A stretch of 64,000 bases of DNA from Paenibacillus antibioticophila (GTDB lineage: Bacteria > Bacillota > Bacilli > Paenibacillales > Paenibacillaceae), in NCBI RefSeq assembly GCF_000455265.1, contig NZ_HG005141.1:578815-642814 (forward strand), read 5' to 3'. Of this stretch, positions 27,686-36,457 are shown piece after piece (the stretch's first letter is position 1; each line of letters starts with the position of its first letter). The notes under the pieces were generated by a model that saw nothing but the letters and a program-made list of their open reading frames with translations, did not search any database and was not told where the DNA came from. The position numbers were made by a program, and so were the translations under genes.

Positions 27686-27760
27686 TTATTGCCATTGCCC
27701 GACCTCAGCCAAGCATACGTTGATTACGACTAAGGTCTGAAGGGCTTGTACATTTTGCAT
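27686..27760 (-). CDS. Possible 24-residue peptide with a repeated motif
   Basis: ATG at 27760 opens a frame of 24 codons containing ALQTLVVINVCLAEVGQWQ. The part TLVVINVCLAEVG has a diverged counterpart TLVVANISLGEVG at 45323-45363. The DNA differs at several positions that keep similar residues. There is no strong ribosome binding site. It may be a small peptide, a leader of the downstream gene, or the end of a lost gene. Confidence 0.3.
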   Translation of the reverse strand: MQNVQALQTLVVINVCLAEVGQWQ

Positions 27761-27772
27761 ACCGGTCTCGTC

Positions 27773-28615
27773 TCATCCCGGCAGCCCGAGCAGCCAACGA
27801 TGAGCTTCGGTGAATAACGGTCCCCATGTCGATTCATGATGCGTTCCGCCTAGTATGAAGTCGCAGCGGATTTGGCTGTCTTTTACTCCTGCAGCAAGCA
27901 GTGTTTGTCTTACCAGCTCAACGTGTTCATGGGCAGTCCGATTAAAGTCGGCATTATCGGTCTCCAATTCTCCGATGCTTAGGTAGAGGCGCAGCGCAGG
28001 AGAACTAACCGACCGCTGAATCAGTTGAATCATGGCACCCTGGTCTTGCCACATCACGAATGAAATGCCGCTGACCCTGCCAAATCGATCCGGAAAACGG
28101 AGGGCCGTGTAGAGCGAAATATATGCGCCGAACGAGCTTCCCCCAATCATCGTATGCTCCGGTCCAGGACATGTGCGGTAGCAACTGTCGATATGAGGCT
28201 TGAGCGTCTCCGCAAGGAACTCGGCATAGGCGCCGCCTTTGCCTCCGAAGCCATACTCCGAATTTATGGCGAAGTTATACTCATTATTACGCTCATTGTC
28301 TCCATGATCTATCGCAACCACAATAACCTCGAGCTCAGGCTCATGGACTGTCATGTGCTCCAACGTCTCATCGACGCCCCATTCGTTTCCCCAAGATGTC
28401 GCTTGATCGAATACATTTTGCCCATCATGCATATAGAGGACAGGATAACGGCGAGTACCTTCATGATAGCTTCTCGGCAGATAGATCCACACCCTGCGCG
28501 TTGTCTGCAGCTGAGGAATCGGAAAAGCTTGAATCACCCTGACATCACCGGTAATGGTATGCAGCTTATCGCCAGGCAGAACGTCTCTCCAAGGCAAGGC
28601 AGTAGTCTTCGTCAT
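27773..28615 (-). CDS. Esterase family alpha/beta hydrolase (enterochelin-esterase-like)
   Basis: A 280-residue hydrolase of the esterase D/Fes-like family. RVWIYLPRSYHEG and YPVLYMHDGQNVFD lead to the nucleophile motif GGSSFGAYIS. The catalytic His is probably in GGTHHESTW near the C-terminus. No signal peptide is present, so the enzyme is cytosolic. The start at 28615 follows AGGAGAATGTTTC. The substrate (siderophore ester, acetyl ester or another) cannot be told from the sequence. Confidence 0.88.
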   Translation of the reverse strand: MTKTTALPWRDVLPGDKLHTITGDVRVIQAFPIPQLQTTRRVWIYLPRSYHEGTRRYPVLYMHDGQNVFDQATSWGNEWGVDETLEHMTVHEPELEVIVVAIDHGDNERNNEYNFAINSEYGFGGKGGAYAEFLAETLKPHIDSCYRTCPGPEHTMIGGSSFGAYISLYTALRFPDRFGRVSGISFVMWQDQGAMIQLIQRSVSSPALRLYLSIGELETDNADFNRTAHEHVELVRQTLLAAGVKDSQIRCDFILGGTHHESTWGPLFTEAHRWLLGLPG

Positions 28616-28853
28616 GAAACATTCTCCTATGATTGTATTTACATGAATCTTAACGTGCAGCCCCATGGAAAGCAATACTCGTTAACCTTAGCAGAATTGC
28701 GCTGTACCTTGCCAAGCCGGTTCATGCGAAGGACCTCTGATTAAAATACCGTCACTTGCTCACTTTTTTAGCGTACTATTCTTCACATGCAATAGGACTT
28801 TACAATGATAAGCTTGATAATGTATGTCTTATTCCACTTTGGGAGGTAATAAA

Positions 28854-29324
28854 GTGAGCAAGTACGACGAAGCCATGAAGCTGCTGGAAGATCAAGCGGG
28901 CAACAAGGACGGTCTGATCACGCTGTCCACCATCGCGCTGGAACCGGGGGCCAATGGCAAATGCCGTCCCGCCGCCCGCATTGTGGACGCCTATTATGAG
29001 GACGGCGCGTTCTACACCGTTACCTATGCGACCTCAAACAAGATGCAGCAGATCGCCCAAAACCCCGAAGTGGCCGTTTGTATCATTGTCGAGAACTTTA
29101 CGGCCGATGGTATCGGCGAAAACCTGGGCTGGGTGTGTGACGAGAAAAACGCGGAGATAATGACAAAGCTGCGCAAAATATTCGCCGCATGGTATTACGA
29201 AGCCAATAACGACGAAGACCCTAACACCTGCCTACTGCGCATACGCCTGACAAAGGGCCTGTGGAATGACGCCCACAAAGGGATCAGAAATGAGATTGAT
29301 TTTATCAATAAGACAGCTAATTAA
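28854..29324 (+). CDS. Pyridoxamine 5'-phosphate oxidase family protein
   Basis: A 156-residue flavin-binding split-barrel protein. GTG at 28854 is favoured because GGGAGG lies 7-8 bp upstream. Segments such as ITLSTIALEPGANGKCRPAA, FYTVTYATSNKMQQIAQNPE and VAVCIIVENFTADG are typical. Related proteins bind FMN or F420 and often have no assigned substrate. It is monocistronic. Confidence 0.82.
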   Translation: MSKYDEAMKLLEDQAGNKDGLITLSTIALEPGANGKCRPAARIVDAYYEDGAFYTVTYATSNKMQQIAQNPEVAVCIIVENFTADGIGENLGWVCDEKNAEIMTKLRKIFAAWYYEANNDEDPNTCLLRIRLTKGLWNDAHKGIRNEIDFINKTAN

Positions 29325-29329
29325 GTGGT

Positions 29330-29370
29330 AAAAAAGAAACGGCACCTCTCATGATCTGGGTGTCGTTTCA
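29330..29370. terminator. Terminator between convergent genes
   Basis: GAAACG.CACC pairs with GGTG.CGTTTC. A six-T run follows in the minus direction, so it mainly ends the lipoprotein transcript. Confidence 0.75.
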
Positions 29371-29397
29371 ATTTGAAATTTATTTTCATTTACAATA

Positions 29398-30528
29398 TCA
29401 CTCTACTATGATCTGTTGAGTTGAATCCATGCCTTCCCAAACCTTCCCGGTAGACAGATGGTGTTCAATTTCTATGGAGTTGTCTACTTTGGTGTACTTG
29501 ATCTCAAAAGCCTGTCCTATTTCAATCAACATCGGATAGTTATTATAAGGGAGAACATTTTCCGTCAACGTCAGATCCTTGAGGTCCTCGTAAGCGCCCT
29601 CTAGTCGCCAAAATTCTCGATAAGCATAATCCTTGAACCCGGTCAAATCCTGTTTTCCAAAATAAGCTGCCTCGTATTTCTTCCCCCGCAAGGTAATGTA
29701 ATCGACTCTTAGGGGCTCAATATCTCTAAAAACCCAGCTCAAATCCTCAGAAGAAAGGCTGTCTCCATAATGCTCTTGTAGTTGATTAGCCATACTAGGG
29801 ACGGATTGAGTGTGGTAATCCATTCCATCAAGCCCGGTATGTGCTACGCCGTAAATACCCATGATGCTCTCGCCGTCCAACTTTTCAAATTCGCGGATAA
29901 AGTTTTCGGTCATCTTATTTTCCCGATATACATCGTCCTCTTTGCTGTAATACAAACGACCTTGCTGGATCGCTTCAGCAGTTAGAGTATATTGCTCCGA
30001 TTCAGTCAGATCGTTTGCTTCAAGGTAAGATAAGAAGCGAATTCCAGTACTAGCATATTGATGTCCGACATCTGTGCCGTGAAAAATAGTCTCCGGACAC
30101 TCCTTTTTTATTTTTTTGAAGAACGTCTTGGTATGTGGAGTATGAGCCGCTGTCCCCTCCCAGTCCTTATAGATGGCCTCCAAAATATCATCATTATCCG
30201 CTTGCATCCATAGATTTAAATACTCGGCAGTATAATAGGGATGCTCGACGAACAAATGTCTCATGCCTTCATTCTGATAATAATCAGACCACAATTCAAA
30301 TTCTTTATCCATAATCTTAGCCTCGGCATGTATTTCACCGTACAGATAGATATGGCTGGATGCCTGTGTCATCACAGTTGTATCCTTGATCGGTTGTCCA
30401 GACTTATTTGCTGTCTTACTCACGGAAGAGCTGTCGCAAGCCGCAAGTACAACAATCAGTGCAAGCAGTAAAAAGTTAACAATCAACATTTTCACCTTGG
30501 CCAAATAGATTCGCCGGTTGTCATTCAT
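29398..30528 (-). CDS. Putative lipoprotein with GExH motif (EreA/ChaN/TIKI-like)
   Basis: A 376-residue predicted lipoprotein with a signal ending in VVLAAC. The mature part opens with IYLYGEIHAEAKIMDKE and later has HLFVEHPYYTAEY and IMGIYGVAHTGLDG. These are features of the EreA/ChaN/TIKI superfamily, whose conserved GExH and Glu/His residues bind metal or haem or perform hydrolysis. The assignment is at superfamily level only. It stands alone between two terminators. Confidence 0.6.
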   Translation of the reverse strand: MNDNRRIYLAKVKMLIVNFLLLALIVVLAACDSSSVSKTANKSGQPIKDTTVMTQASSHIYLYGEIHAEAKIMDKEFELWSDYYQNEGMRHLFVEHPYYTAEYLNLWMQADNDDILEAIYKDWEGTAAHTPHTKTFFKKIKKECPETIFHGTDVGHQYASTGIRFLSYLEANDLTESEQYTLTAEAIQQGRLYYSKEDDVYRENKMTENFIREFEKLDGESIMGIYGVAHTGLDGMDYHTQSVPSMANQLQEHYGDSLSSEDLSWVFRDIEPLRVDYITLRGKKYEAAYFGKQDLTGFKDYAYREFWRLEGAYEDLKDLTLTENVLPYNNYPMLIEIGQAFEIKYTKVDNSIEIEHHLSTGKVWEGMDSTQQIIVE

Positions 30529-30749
30529 AGAAAGAAATCACCTTTCACGTTTAGTTTCTGTCTTATTATTAAGTATTTTATAAATAGCTTGTAATTAATT
30601 TCCATGATCTTTTACATACAAACTGCTTGTGAGTTAGAGGGCGTTGTATAAGGTTCGGGGAAAAAATTTTAATTTACGGGATAGCCTTACAGTAATTTAC
30701 TACGCGAAGTATAATGGAAATAATGACTCATTAATTAGGAGGGTATTCC

Positions 30750-31109
30750 TTGGATAACAATTACAAAGACCCGCAATACGGATTTTCTCCGCCAAATCAA
30801 TCTTACGTTCCGGCACAGGCGAAGACGAGCGGCAAAGCAATTACCTCTTTAATACTAGGTATCGTATCCTTAATTACTTTGCCGTTAGGAGAAGGAATCA
30901 TATTCCTTGGAACCATTGGCTTCTTCAGCGGTATCGTTGCGATTGTGTTATCGTCTTTAGCGTTTAAAGAAATCAAGCGAGTACAGGTGCGAGGACGCGG
31001 TATGGCCATTGCAGGATTGGTATGCGGAATCGTCGCGACGGCTCTCAATGTATTTGCTTTTGTTATCTCGTTTGTGATTGGCTTTATGAGTGCAATGAAT
31101 AATGCGTAG
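30750..31109 (+). CDS. DUF4190 domain membrane protein
   Basis: A 119-residue protein starting with TTG behind GGAGGG. A polar N-terminus (about 30 residues, Pro/Gln-rich) precedes two hydrophobic segments, around residues 35-70 and 88-115, separated by FKEIKRVQVRGRGMAIAG. That loop and the GLVCGIVAT stretch are typical of DUF4190. Function unknown. Confidence 0.8.
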   Translation: MDNNYKDPQYGFSPPNQSYVPAQAKTSGKAITSLILGIVSLITLPLGEGIIFLGTIGFFSGIVAIVLSSLAFKEIKRVQVRGRGMAIAGLVCGIVATALNVFAFVISFVIGFMSAMNNA

Positions 31110-31118
31110 ACACCATCC

Positions 31119-31142
31119 AAAGGCGCCCGATAGGCGCCTTTA
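31119..31142 (+). terminator. Terminator after DUF4190 gene
   Basis: AAAGGCGCC-CGATA-GGCGCCTTT forms a 9-bp stem directly behind the stop codon. The T-tract is short. Confidence 0.6.
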
Positions 31143-31174
31143 TGCCAAATATTCAATTTTGCATTCATTATAGG

Positions 31175-31197
31175 AAAAGGCCGCCAAGATGGCAGCC
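31175..31197 (-). terminator. Terminator after AraC gene
   Basis: The minus strand reads GGCTGCC-ATCTT-GGCGGCC followed by TTTTCC. A near-copy of this hairpin ends the decayed peptidase gene at 40210-40228. Confidence 0.6.
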
Positions 31198-31208
31198 AGT
31201 AATTCGAA

Positions 31209-32090
31209 TTACGCCTTTCTTCTAACTGGGATCCAAACTTCGCAAATCGAATCCGTTTGGCTTTCGTCCGTCCAGCTATACTTCTCTAAACACGGTCCTT
31301 CAACCTGCTCGAAGCTCGCTGACGGAAACCACTCCGAGTAAATACGTTTCCAGACATTTAGAACTTCAAGGCCCAATTCTTCATTCTCAGGCGCTTTCTC
31401 ACGGCTATCAAATACGGCATAAGTCTGGACAGGGATAGCCAACACCTTAAATTCAGGGCGGACCGCATTTTCGTCCGGCAGAACGGCCCCAAAGAGATAA
31501 CGTCTGGTTCCATCTTCTCTAAAATCGTAGTGATAGCCGTTCAGCAAGGCGTCGCTTTCTCTGCCTGCCGACTCATTAATCCGTGCAGTCGTGCCGTTCT
31601 TCCAAATTTCCTCCACGAAGGCCGGTATCTCCGTAAATGCGTCTTTCTTAATAATGACTTCTTTGCCAATGACCTTAAATGCCTGTTCTTCAACGATACG
31701 ATAGTTCATTTCAGTCTCTCCTTTAATCTGAATTTGAAAGGAGATCCGAGGAAACGCCTTGAGCTTCACGTTCTTTTTCTTCGCCGCAAGCGGCGTTACG
31801 CCATGGATCCGTTGAAAGGCTTTGGCGAATGCCTCCGGGCTTTCGTAACCATACTTCAGGGCAATATCGACGACTTTGCCGTCCGTGCCTGCCAATTCTT
31901 CCGCCGCTAACGTAAGTCGACGATTGCGGATATATTCGGTCACCGTAAAGCCCGTCAATACATGAAACATTCGCTGAAAATGATACTTAGATGACATCGC
32001 AGCTCTAGCCACGTCCTCGATTTTGATGTCCGCTTGCAAATTCTCTTCCATGTAATCAATCGCCTGCCGAAGTAATCGAAGTGCCTCCAC
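31209..32090 (-). CDS. AraC family regulator with GyrI-like effector domain (paralogue)
   Basis: A 293-residue protein with the same layout as 5540-6388: AraC helix-turn-helix pair (VARAAMSSKYHFQRMFHVLTG, IALKYGYESPEAFAKAFQ) plus a GyrI-like ligand domain starting MNYRIVEEQAFKVIG and ending CEVWIPVRRKA. The start is GTG at 32090 behind AGGAGTTGGAAGCGA. Targets are unknown. Confidence 0.92.
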   Translation of the reverse strand: MEALRLLRQAIDYMEENLQADIKIEDVARAAMSSKYHFQRMFHVLTGFTVTEYIRNRRLTLAAEELAGTDGKVVDIALKYGYESPEAFAKAFQRIHGVTPLAAKKKNVKLKAFPRISFQIQIKGETEMNYRIVEEQAFKVIGKEVIIKKDAFTEIPAFVEEIWKNGTTARINESAGRESDALLNGYHYDFREDGTRRYLFGAVLPDENAVRPEFKVLAIPVQTYAVFDSREKAPENEELGLEVLNVWKRIYSEWFPSASFEQVEGPCLEKYSWTDESQTDSICEVWIPVRRKA

Positions 32091-32220
32091 TCGCTTCCAA
32101 CTCCTTTCTGTTTTCAGTTTAGAAGAAGCTCCGAATAGATTCCTGTCCGCGGATGCTTTGTTTTGTCTGAGAAGCTTGCCTTATTTAGAATACGGCTCAG
32201 TACATTGTCTGTAACGGTAA

Positions 32221-33855
32221 TTATTGCTTCTCCAGCAAACTCAGCTCTTCTTCAATCCGACTTACGTCAATGCGCTCGAACAAAAGCTCTAACTTTTGAA
32301 CTTGTAAGTCAGCCGGAACAAAGATTAACTGCCAGCTTGGTTTTTCAAGCGTAAGGAAGGTTCTTATTTTCTCACAAGAGAAAGGAATGAAGGGCTCAAG
32401 CAAATTGGCGAGATTGGCTATCAGCTGAACACATGAATATAGTGTGCGTCCGCATGCCTCTCGGCTTTCCTTGATTTGCACCCAAGGCTTTTGTTCATCA
32501 AAATATTTGTTCGCTTGACGAACGTAGGTAAAGATCAACTCAATGGCTTCTTTTAGACGACCGTCTTCAATTAGGACGCCGGCATCTCGATACAAATCTT
32601 CAGTTGCCCTTGTCCATTCCTCACTAAGCTCTCCTGAAGGAATACGTCCTCCAAAGGCTTTGTCGATAAAGGCCAACGTTCGATTGACAAAATTTCCGAA
32701 CGCACCAAGCAGCTCCCCATTGTGACTGTGAATGAATTCCCTCCATGAAAAATCAGTATCCCGCTTCTCCGGCCCATTTGCAATCAGAAAGTAGCGTATG
32801 GAATCCGGTTGATACCTCTTCAGAATGTCAGGCACCCAGACTGCCCAGTTACGACTTGTTGAGAACTTTTTCCCTTCTAGTGTCATGTACTCACATGAGA
32901 GGATTCGATCCGGCAAATGCAGCCCTCCAACTCCCAAGAGCAGGGCAGGCCAAATCAGGGTGTGAAAAGGGATGTTGTCCTTTCCATGAACATAGTAAGC
33001 GGTCAGATCCTTCTCTTCGTCCAGCCAAAAGGATTCCCAACTGCTGCCAGTCTGACTTGCCCATTGCTTGCTTGCGGAAAGGTAACCACTGACAGCTTCA
33101 ACCCAGACATAGATTTTCTTTTCGTTGAATCCTTCAACCGGGACGTCAATGCCCCACGTTAAATCTCTAGTCGCCGCCCGATCCTGAAGCCCCTCCTCCA
33201 AGTATCTCCGTGTCAAATGGACCGCATTTTCTTTCCATCCTTGGGCCTTTTCTGCGTATTCAGTCAGTGCAGTCTGGAATCGAGACAGTGCAAGGTAAAA
33301 GTGCTCCGTTGGCCGCTCGATAGGAGGATTTCCACAAATTTTGCATGTCTTTTCTGATAAGTCTGCCGGATCAAGTATTGTTGAACAAAAATCACATTGA
33401 TCCCCTCGGGCACGATGACCGCAAACAGGGCAATTCCCTTCAACGTATCGATCCGGCAAGAATCTTTGATCGGTCTCACAATACGTCTGCAGAACGGTCT
33501 TTTTATATAGATGACCATTTTCCAGAAGCTTCAGAAACAATTCCTGGACGACACGATGATGAAATTCCTGATCGGTACGCGTGTACAAATCATAAGTAAA
33601 GCCCATACGATCAAAGCACTCGACAAATTCCCGATGATATCGATCCGCGATATCACTTGGCGAGACTCCCTCCTGAATCGCTTGAACCGCTACAGGGGTT
33701 CCATGACAATCGCTGCCCGACACATACAAAACTTCATCTCCCTTTGCACGGAAATAACGTGCCACGACATCCCCCGGTAATACACTTGCCAATCGTCCCA
33801 AATGCAATGAACCGTTCGCATACGGCCATGCCCCGCCAATAAATACCTTTGCCAT
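32221..33855 (-). CDS. metG: Methionyl-tRNA synthetase, second-type copy
   Basis: Charges tRNA-Met with methionine. It has 544 residues, including HLGR at 18-21 in place of the usual HIGH-type motif, KFSTS at 330-334 in place of KMSKS, and two zinc clusters with Cys142/145/154/157 and Cys171/174. The C-terminal tRNA-binding domain of the standard Bacillus enzyme is absent. The two-knuckle form resembles archaeal/MetRS2-type enzymes, which in some Gram-positive bacteria give resistance to MetRS inhibitors. The gene has its own T-box. A standard metG probably exists elsewhere. Confidence 0.9.
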   Translation of the reverse strand: MAKVFIGGAWPYANGSLHLGRLASVLPGDVVARYFRAKGDEVLYVSGSDCHGTPVAVQAIQEGVSPSDIADRYHREFVECFDRMGFTYDLYTRTDQEFHHRVVQELFLKLLENGHLYKKTVLQTYCETDQRFLPDRYVEGNCPVCGHRARGDQCDFCSTILDPADLSEKTCKICGNPPIERPTEHFYLALSRFQTALTEYAEKAQGWKENAVHLTRRYLEEGLQDRAATRDLTWGIDVPVEGFNEKKIYVWVEAVSGYLSASKQWASQTGSSWESFWLDEEKDLTAYYVHGKDNIPFHTLIWPALLLGVGGLHLPDRILSCEYMTLEGKKFSTSRNWAVWVPDILKRYQPDSIRYFLIANGPEKRDTDFSWREFIHSHNGELLGAFGNFVNRTLAFIDKAFGGRIPSGELSEEWTRATEDLYRDAGVLIEDGRLKEAIELIFTYVRQANKYFDEQKPWVQIKESREACGRTLYSCVQLIANLANLLEPFIPFSCEKIRTFLTLEKPSWQLIFVPADLQVQKLELLFERIDVSRIEEELSLLEKQ

Positions 33856-33883
33856 GAGATTCCCTCCTCATTTTTGCACACAA

Positions 33884-34176
33884 AAAAACCCTCATCCCAA
33901 AGGGACGAGAGTTGTGCTCACGTGGTACCACCCAATTTCATCAAATGCCTCACGGCATTCACCTCTTCAGGTACGACGCTGTTCGCGTGTATACCCTAGC
34001 ACAGTAACGGGTGCGGGTTCCGGCGCAGCCTACAACCACATGAGGTTTCGATGCGCAGCTCTGAGACCATATTCCCTTAGCTATTCTTTACTCCTTTTCA
34101 GCTACCGGAGCTCTCTGTAAAAAAGACGTCACCAAGGTACTCTTTCTCTTCTTAGCTTTTGAGCATATTCAAGTTA
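33884..34176 (-). promoter_or_regulatory. T-box riboswitch (methionine) upstream of metG
   Basis: On the minus strand the leader ends with the T-box core GGGTGGTACCACG (about 33920-33934), then a terminator stem CTCTCGTCCC-TTT-GGGATGAGGG and seven Ts at 33884-33912. Further upstream a stem has an internal loop GGAATATGGTC containing ATG, the expected specifier for tRNA-Met. Uncharged tRNA-Met should allow read-through. Confidence 0.92.
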
Positions 34177-34182
34177 CTGGAA

Positions 34183-34211
34183 ATTATAATGAATGTCGTT
34201 TCTAAAGTCAA
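34183..34211 (-). promoter_or_regulatory. Sigma-A promoter of the T-box/metG transcript
   Basis: TTGACT and TATAAT are separated by exactly 17 bp on the minus strand, placing the start of the leader near 34176. The -35 box lies just past the end of the alcohol dehydrogenase gene. Confidence 0.8.
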
Positions 34212-34217
34212 GGTAGC

Positions 34218-35258
34218 TCACATGGTACTAATGTCAATGACGAATCTGTATTTCACATCAGAAGATAACACTCGTTCATAAGCCTCATCAATTTGATCTG
34301 CCGAGATCACTTCAATTTTAGGAACAATGTCGTGTTGGGCACAGAAATCTAACATTTCCTGCGTCTGGCGGATGCCCCCTATCATGGAAGCTGCGAATGA
34401 ACGTCTCCGACTGCTAAGAGCGAACACCTGGACCGATAAAGGCTCTCCCGGTGCACCCACGATAACCAGGGTACCATCAAGAGTCAACAGTGAGAAATAA
34501 GCGTTAATATCAATATTGGCACTTACTGTGTTTATGATTAAGTCGAAGTGGCCGGCAAGCTTGTTAAATGTCTCCGGATCATTTGTTGCATAATAGTAAT
34601 CCGCACCAAATCGCAAGCCATCCTCCTTTTTATTCAAGGTTTGTGACAGGACGGTAACTTCTGCTCCCATAGCATGTGCGATTTTTACCGCCATATGCCC
34701 TAGACCGCCCATACCTACTACGGCTACTTTTTTACCTGGGCCTGCTCCCCAATGCTTTAGCGGAGAATAGGTCGTAATGCCAGCGCAAAGCAACGGTGCT
34801 GCCACGTCAAGCTCAATATGATCCGGAATCCGCAGTACGAAATCTTCCTCTACGACAATGTGAGTAGAATAGCCTCCTTGTGTAGGCTCGCCGTATTGAT
34901 CCACACCCGCATAGGTTGGTATATTTCCTTTGAGACAATATTGTTCTTCTCCATTACGGCAGTTCTCACACTCGCCACAGGAACCAACCATACATCCTAC
35001 GCCTACCCGGTCACTCACCTTGTACTTTGATACATTAGGGCCTACAGCAGTAACAACCCCGGCAATCTCGTGTCCAGGCACGAGCGGGTAGTTAACCGGA
35101 CCCCATTCTCCATGAGCAGTATGAATGTCGGAATGGCAGATGCCCGCATATTTAATTTCAATCAGAACATCATGGGAATCAAGATCACGTCTTTTAATCT
35201 CAGCAGCTCGAAACGATTTGTCCGGACCATCTACAGCTCTTGCTTTTGCAGTTATCAT
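34218..35258 (-). CDS. Zinc-dependent NAD(P) alcohol dehydrogenase
   Basis: A 346-residue medium-chain dehydrogenase of the cinnamyl-alcohol/YahK-like group. The catalytic zinc region is [15 protein letters not shown] and GHEIAGVV, the structural zinc cysteines are in [17 protein letters not shown], and the cofactor loop is [13 protein letters not shown]. The start follows AGGAGGTATTATTTTT. Such enzymes reduce aldehydes. It is divergent from a MerR gene, and its promoter has the MerR-type 19-bp spacer, so it is probably induced by aldehyde or other electrophile stress. Confidence 0.93.
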   Translation of the reverse strand: MITAKARAVDGPDKSFRAAEIKRRDLDSHDVLIEIKYAGICHSDIHTAHGEWGPVNYPLVPGHEIAGVVTAVGPNVSKYKVSDRVGVGCMVGSCGECENCRNGEEQYCLKGNIPTYAGVDQYGEPTQGGYSTHIVVEEDFVLRIPDHIELDVAAPLLCAGITTYSPLKHWGAGPGKKVAVVGMGGLGHMAVKIAHAMGAEVTVLSQTLNKKEDGLRFGADYYYATNDPETFNKLAGHFDLIINTVSANIDINAYFSLLTLDGTLVIVGAPGEPLSVQVFALSSRRRSFAASMIGGIRQTQEMLDFCAQHDIVPKIEVISADQIDEAYERVLSSDVKYRFVIDISTM

Positions 35259-35308
35259 AAAAATAATACCTCCTAATAAATTTTTCTAAAGAAATAGGCC
35301 TATTCAGC

Positions 35309-35339
35309 ATCATATCCCTTAGAGTTAACTCTAGGTCAA
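35309..35339 (-). promoter_or_regulatory. MerR-type promoter of the alcohol dehydrogenase gene
   Basis: On the minus strand TTGACC and TATGAT are 19 bp apart, and the spacer contains the palindrome TAGAGTTAACTCTA. A 19-bp spacer with a central operator is the hallmark of promoters activated by MerR-family proteins, and a MerR gene lies alongside. Confidence 0.8.
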
Positions 35340-35395
35340 ATGGGAATTATAATGACTTTGATATCCGGCAAACACCGTGATACACTTTCCTTATA

Positions 35396-35413
35396 CTTAG
35401 AGTTAGCTCGAGG
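35396..35413 (+). promoter_or_regulatory. Second MerR operator, in front of the regulator gene
   Basis: CTTAGAGTTAGCTCGAGG resembles the operator in the dehydrogenase promoter (CTTAGAGTTAACTCTAGG) and lies 27 bp before the MerR start. It suggests autoregulation. Confidence 0.65.
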
Positions 35414-35439
35414 TTTATATCGAAGTGAAAGGAAGACAT

Positions 35440-35859
35440 ATGATGAAAGCCTATTCGATCAGCGAAGTCGCCCAAGCATTGAATCTGACAGCATATACCT
35501 TGCGTTACTATGACAAAGAGGGGCTGATGCCTTTTGTAGAACGCGCTCCCAGCGGAACGAGAATATTTAAGGAATCCGATATCGAAGCTTTAAAAATTGT
35601 TGAATGTCTAAAATCAACCGGGATGCCCATTAAGGAGATTAAGAACTTCATTGATTGGTGCTCAGAGGGGGATTCCACGTTACAGCAAAGATATGACATG
35701 TTCATGGAACGAAAAGCTACGGTAGAGGCACAAATGGAAGAACTGAAGAAAACCATGGAGCTGATCGAGCATAAATGCTCATATTACAAGACTGCATTAA
35801 ATGCAGGGACGGAAAGTATTCACAAGAAAAGTTTTAAAGATGACTCTGAACCAGAATGA
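35440..35859 (+). CDS. MerR family transcriptional regulator (AdhR-like)
   Basis: A 139-residue regulator. The N-terminal winged helix AYSISEVAQALNLTAYTLRYYDKEG is followed by a coiled-coil dimerisation helix (ERKATVEAQMEELKKTMELIEH). One Cys in EHKCSYY could sense electrophiles. The start ATG at 35440 follows GAAAGGAAG. Divergence from an aldehyde-type dehydrogenase and the shared operator make it an AdhR-like sensor, by inference. Confidence 0.9.
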   Translation: MMKAYSISEVAQALNLTAYTLRYYDKEGLMPFVERAPSGTRIFKESDIEALKIVECLKSTGMPIKEIKNFIDWCSEGDSTLQQRYDMFMERKATVEAQMEELKKTMELIEHKCSYYKTALNAGTESIHKKSFKDDSEPE

Positions 35860-35896
35860 TACGGTACCCGGTCTGCGAGCTGCGGTTCTGTGTAAA

Positions 35897-35936
35897 TAAA
35901 AAACGGAGACAGCTATATTTAGCCGACTCCGTTTTT
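35897..35936. terminator. Bidirectional terminator
   Basis: AAAAACGGAG.C.GC pairs with GC.G.CTCCGTTTTT around an AT-rich loop. It has T-runs both ways and lies between convergent genes. Confidence 0.75.
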
Positions 35937-35966
35937 ATTCTGTTTAGCTATTTGTGCTCCTAGTTT

Positions 35967-36299
35967 TCAGTTGCCTTTACAGGCTCCATCAAAATCAATA
36001 TAGTGACATTCCTGCAGAACATCCTCCGCATCCGGCATTGTCCAAAACTGAGTGCGCTCCATGTCGGTAATCGTCTCCTGATTAAACGGAGTAACGTCTG
36101 CCATCATAACCTGAGCCGGCAGCTCTCCCTCCTGATAGGCTACTTTATAAGCCTCTACGGCAAACGACGACAATGCGTCGTCTGGCGACACAGTATCCGT
36201 GTTCCCGCATCGTGTTTCTAACGCGTTCGCTCTCCATTTCTCCCTACCACTCCGTTCGTATGTCGTTCCCTCTACTTTAGAGTACGCCGCACGATTCAT
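35967..36299 (-). CDS. Hypothetical protein
   Basis: A 110-codon frame of unrecognised family. The C-terminal two-thirds are protein-like and acidic (SFAVEAYKVAYQEGELPAQV, HYIDFDGACKGN), and the stop is followed by a good terminator. The start is uncertain: ATG 36299 has no ribosome binding site, and the first 30 residues may not be translated. It could be a 5'-damaged gene. Confidence 0.4.
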   Translation of the reverse strand: MNRAAYSKVEGTTYERSGREKWRANALETRCGNTDTVSPDDALSSFAVEAYKVAYQEGELPAQVMMADVTPFNQETITDMERTQFWTMPDAEDVLQECHYIDFDGACKGN

Positions 36300-36457
36300 G
36301 CAAGTTGGGCCAGGAAATTGATTCTAAAGTCCGATTTATACTTTATGAAGTAAGGAATCGAGAATATCTGGGTTATCGTATGAAGTTGCAGCGTATTACT
36401 TAAAGCCGCAATATGATTCCACTAAATTAGAAATAATTAGCCAAACGATCATGCGAT
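36300..36457. other. Short intergenic region, nothing recognised
   Basis: No gene, RNA or repeat is evident. The leucine-rich-repeat gene ends here without a clear terminator. Confidence 0.4.

Noticed and set aside
35851..35864. ATGATACGGT after merR as a further rlmH-like copy
   Set aside because: Only a 10-bp match and no EPYHK codons. The same 10-mer also occurs by chance inside the AraC gene near 62590.
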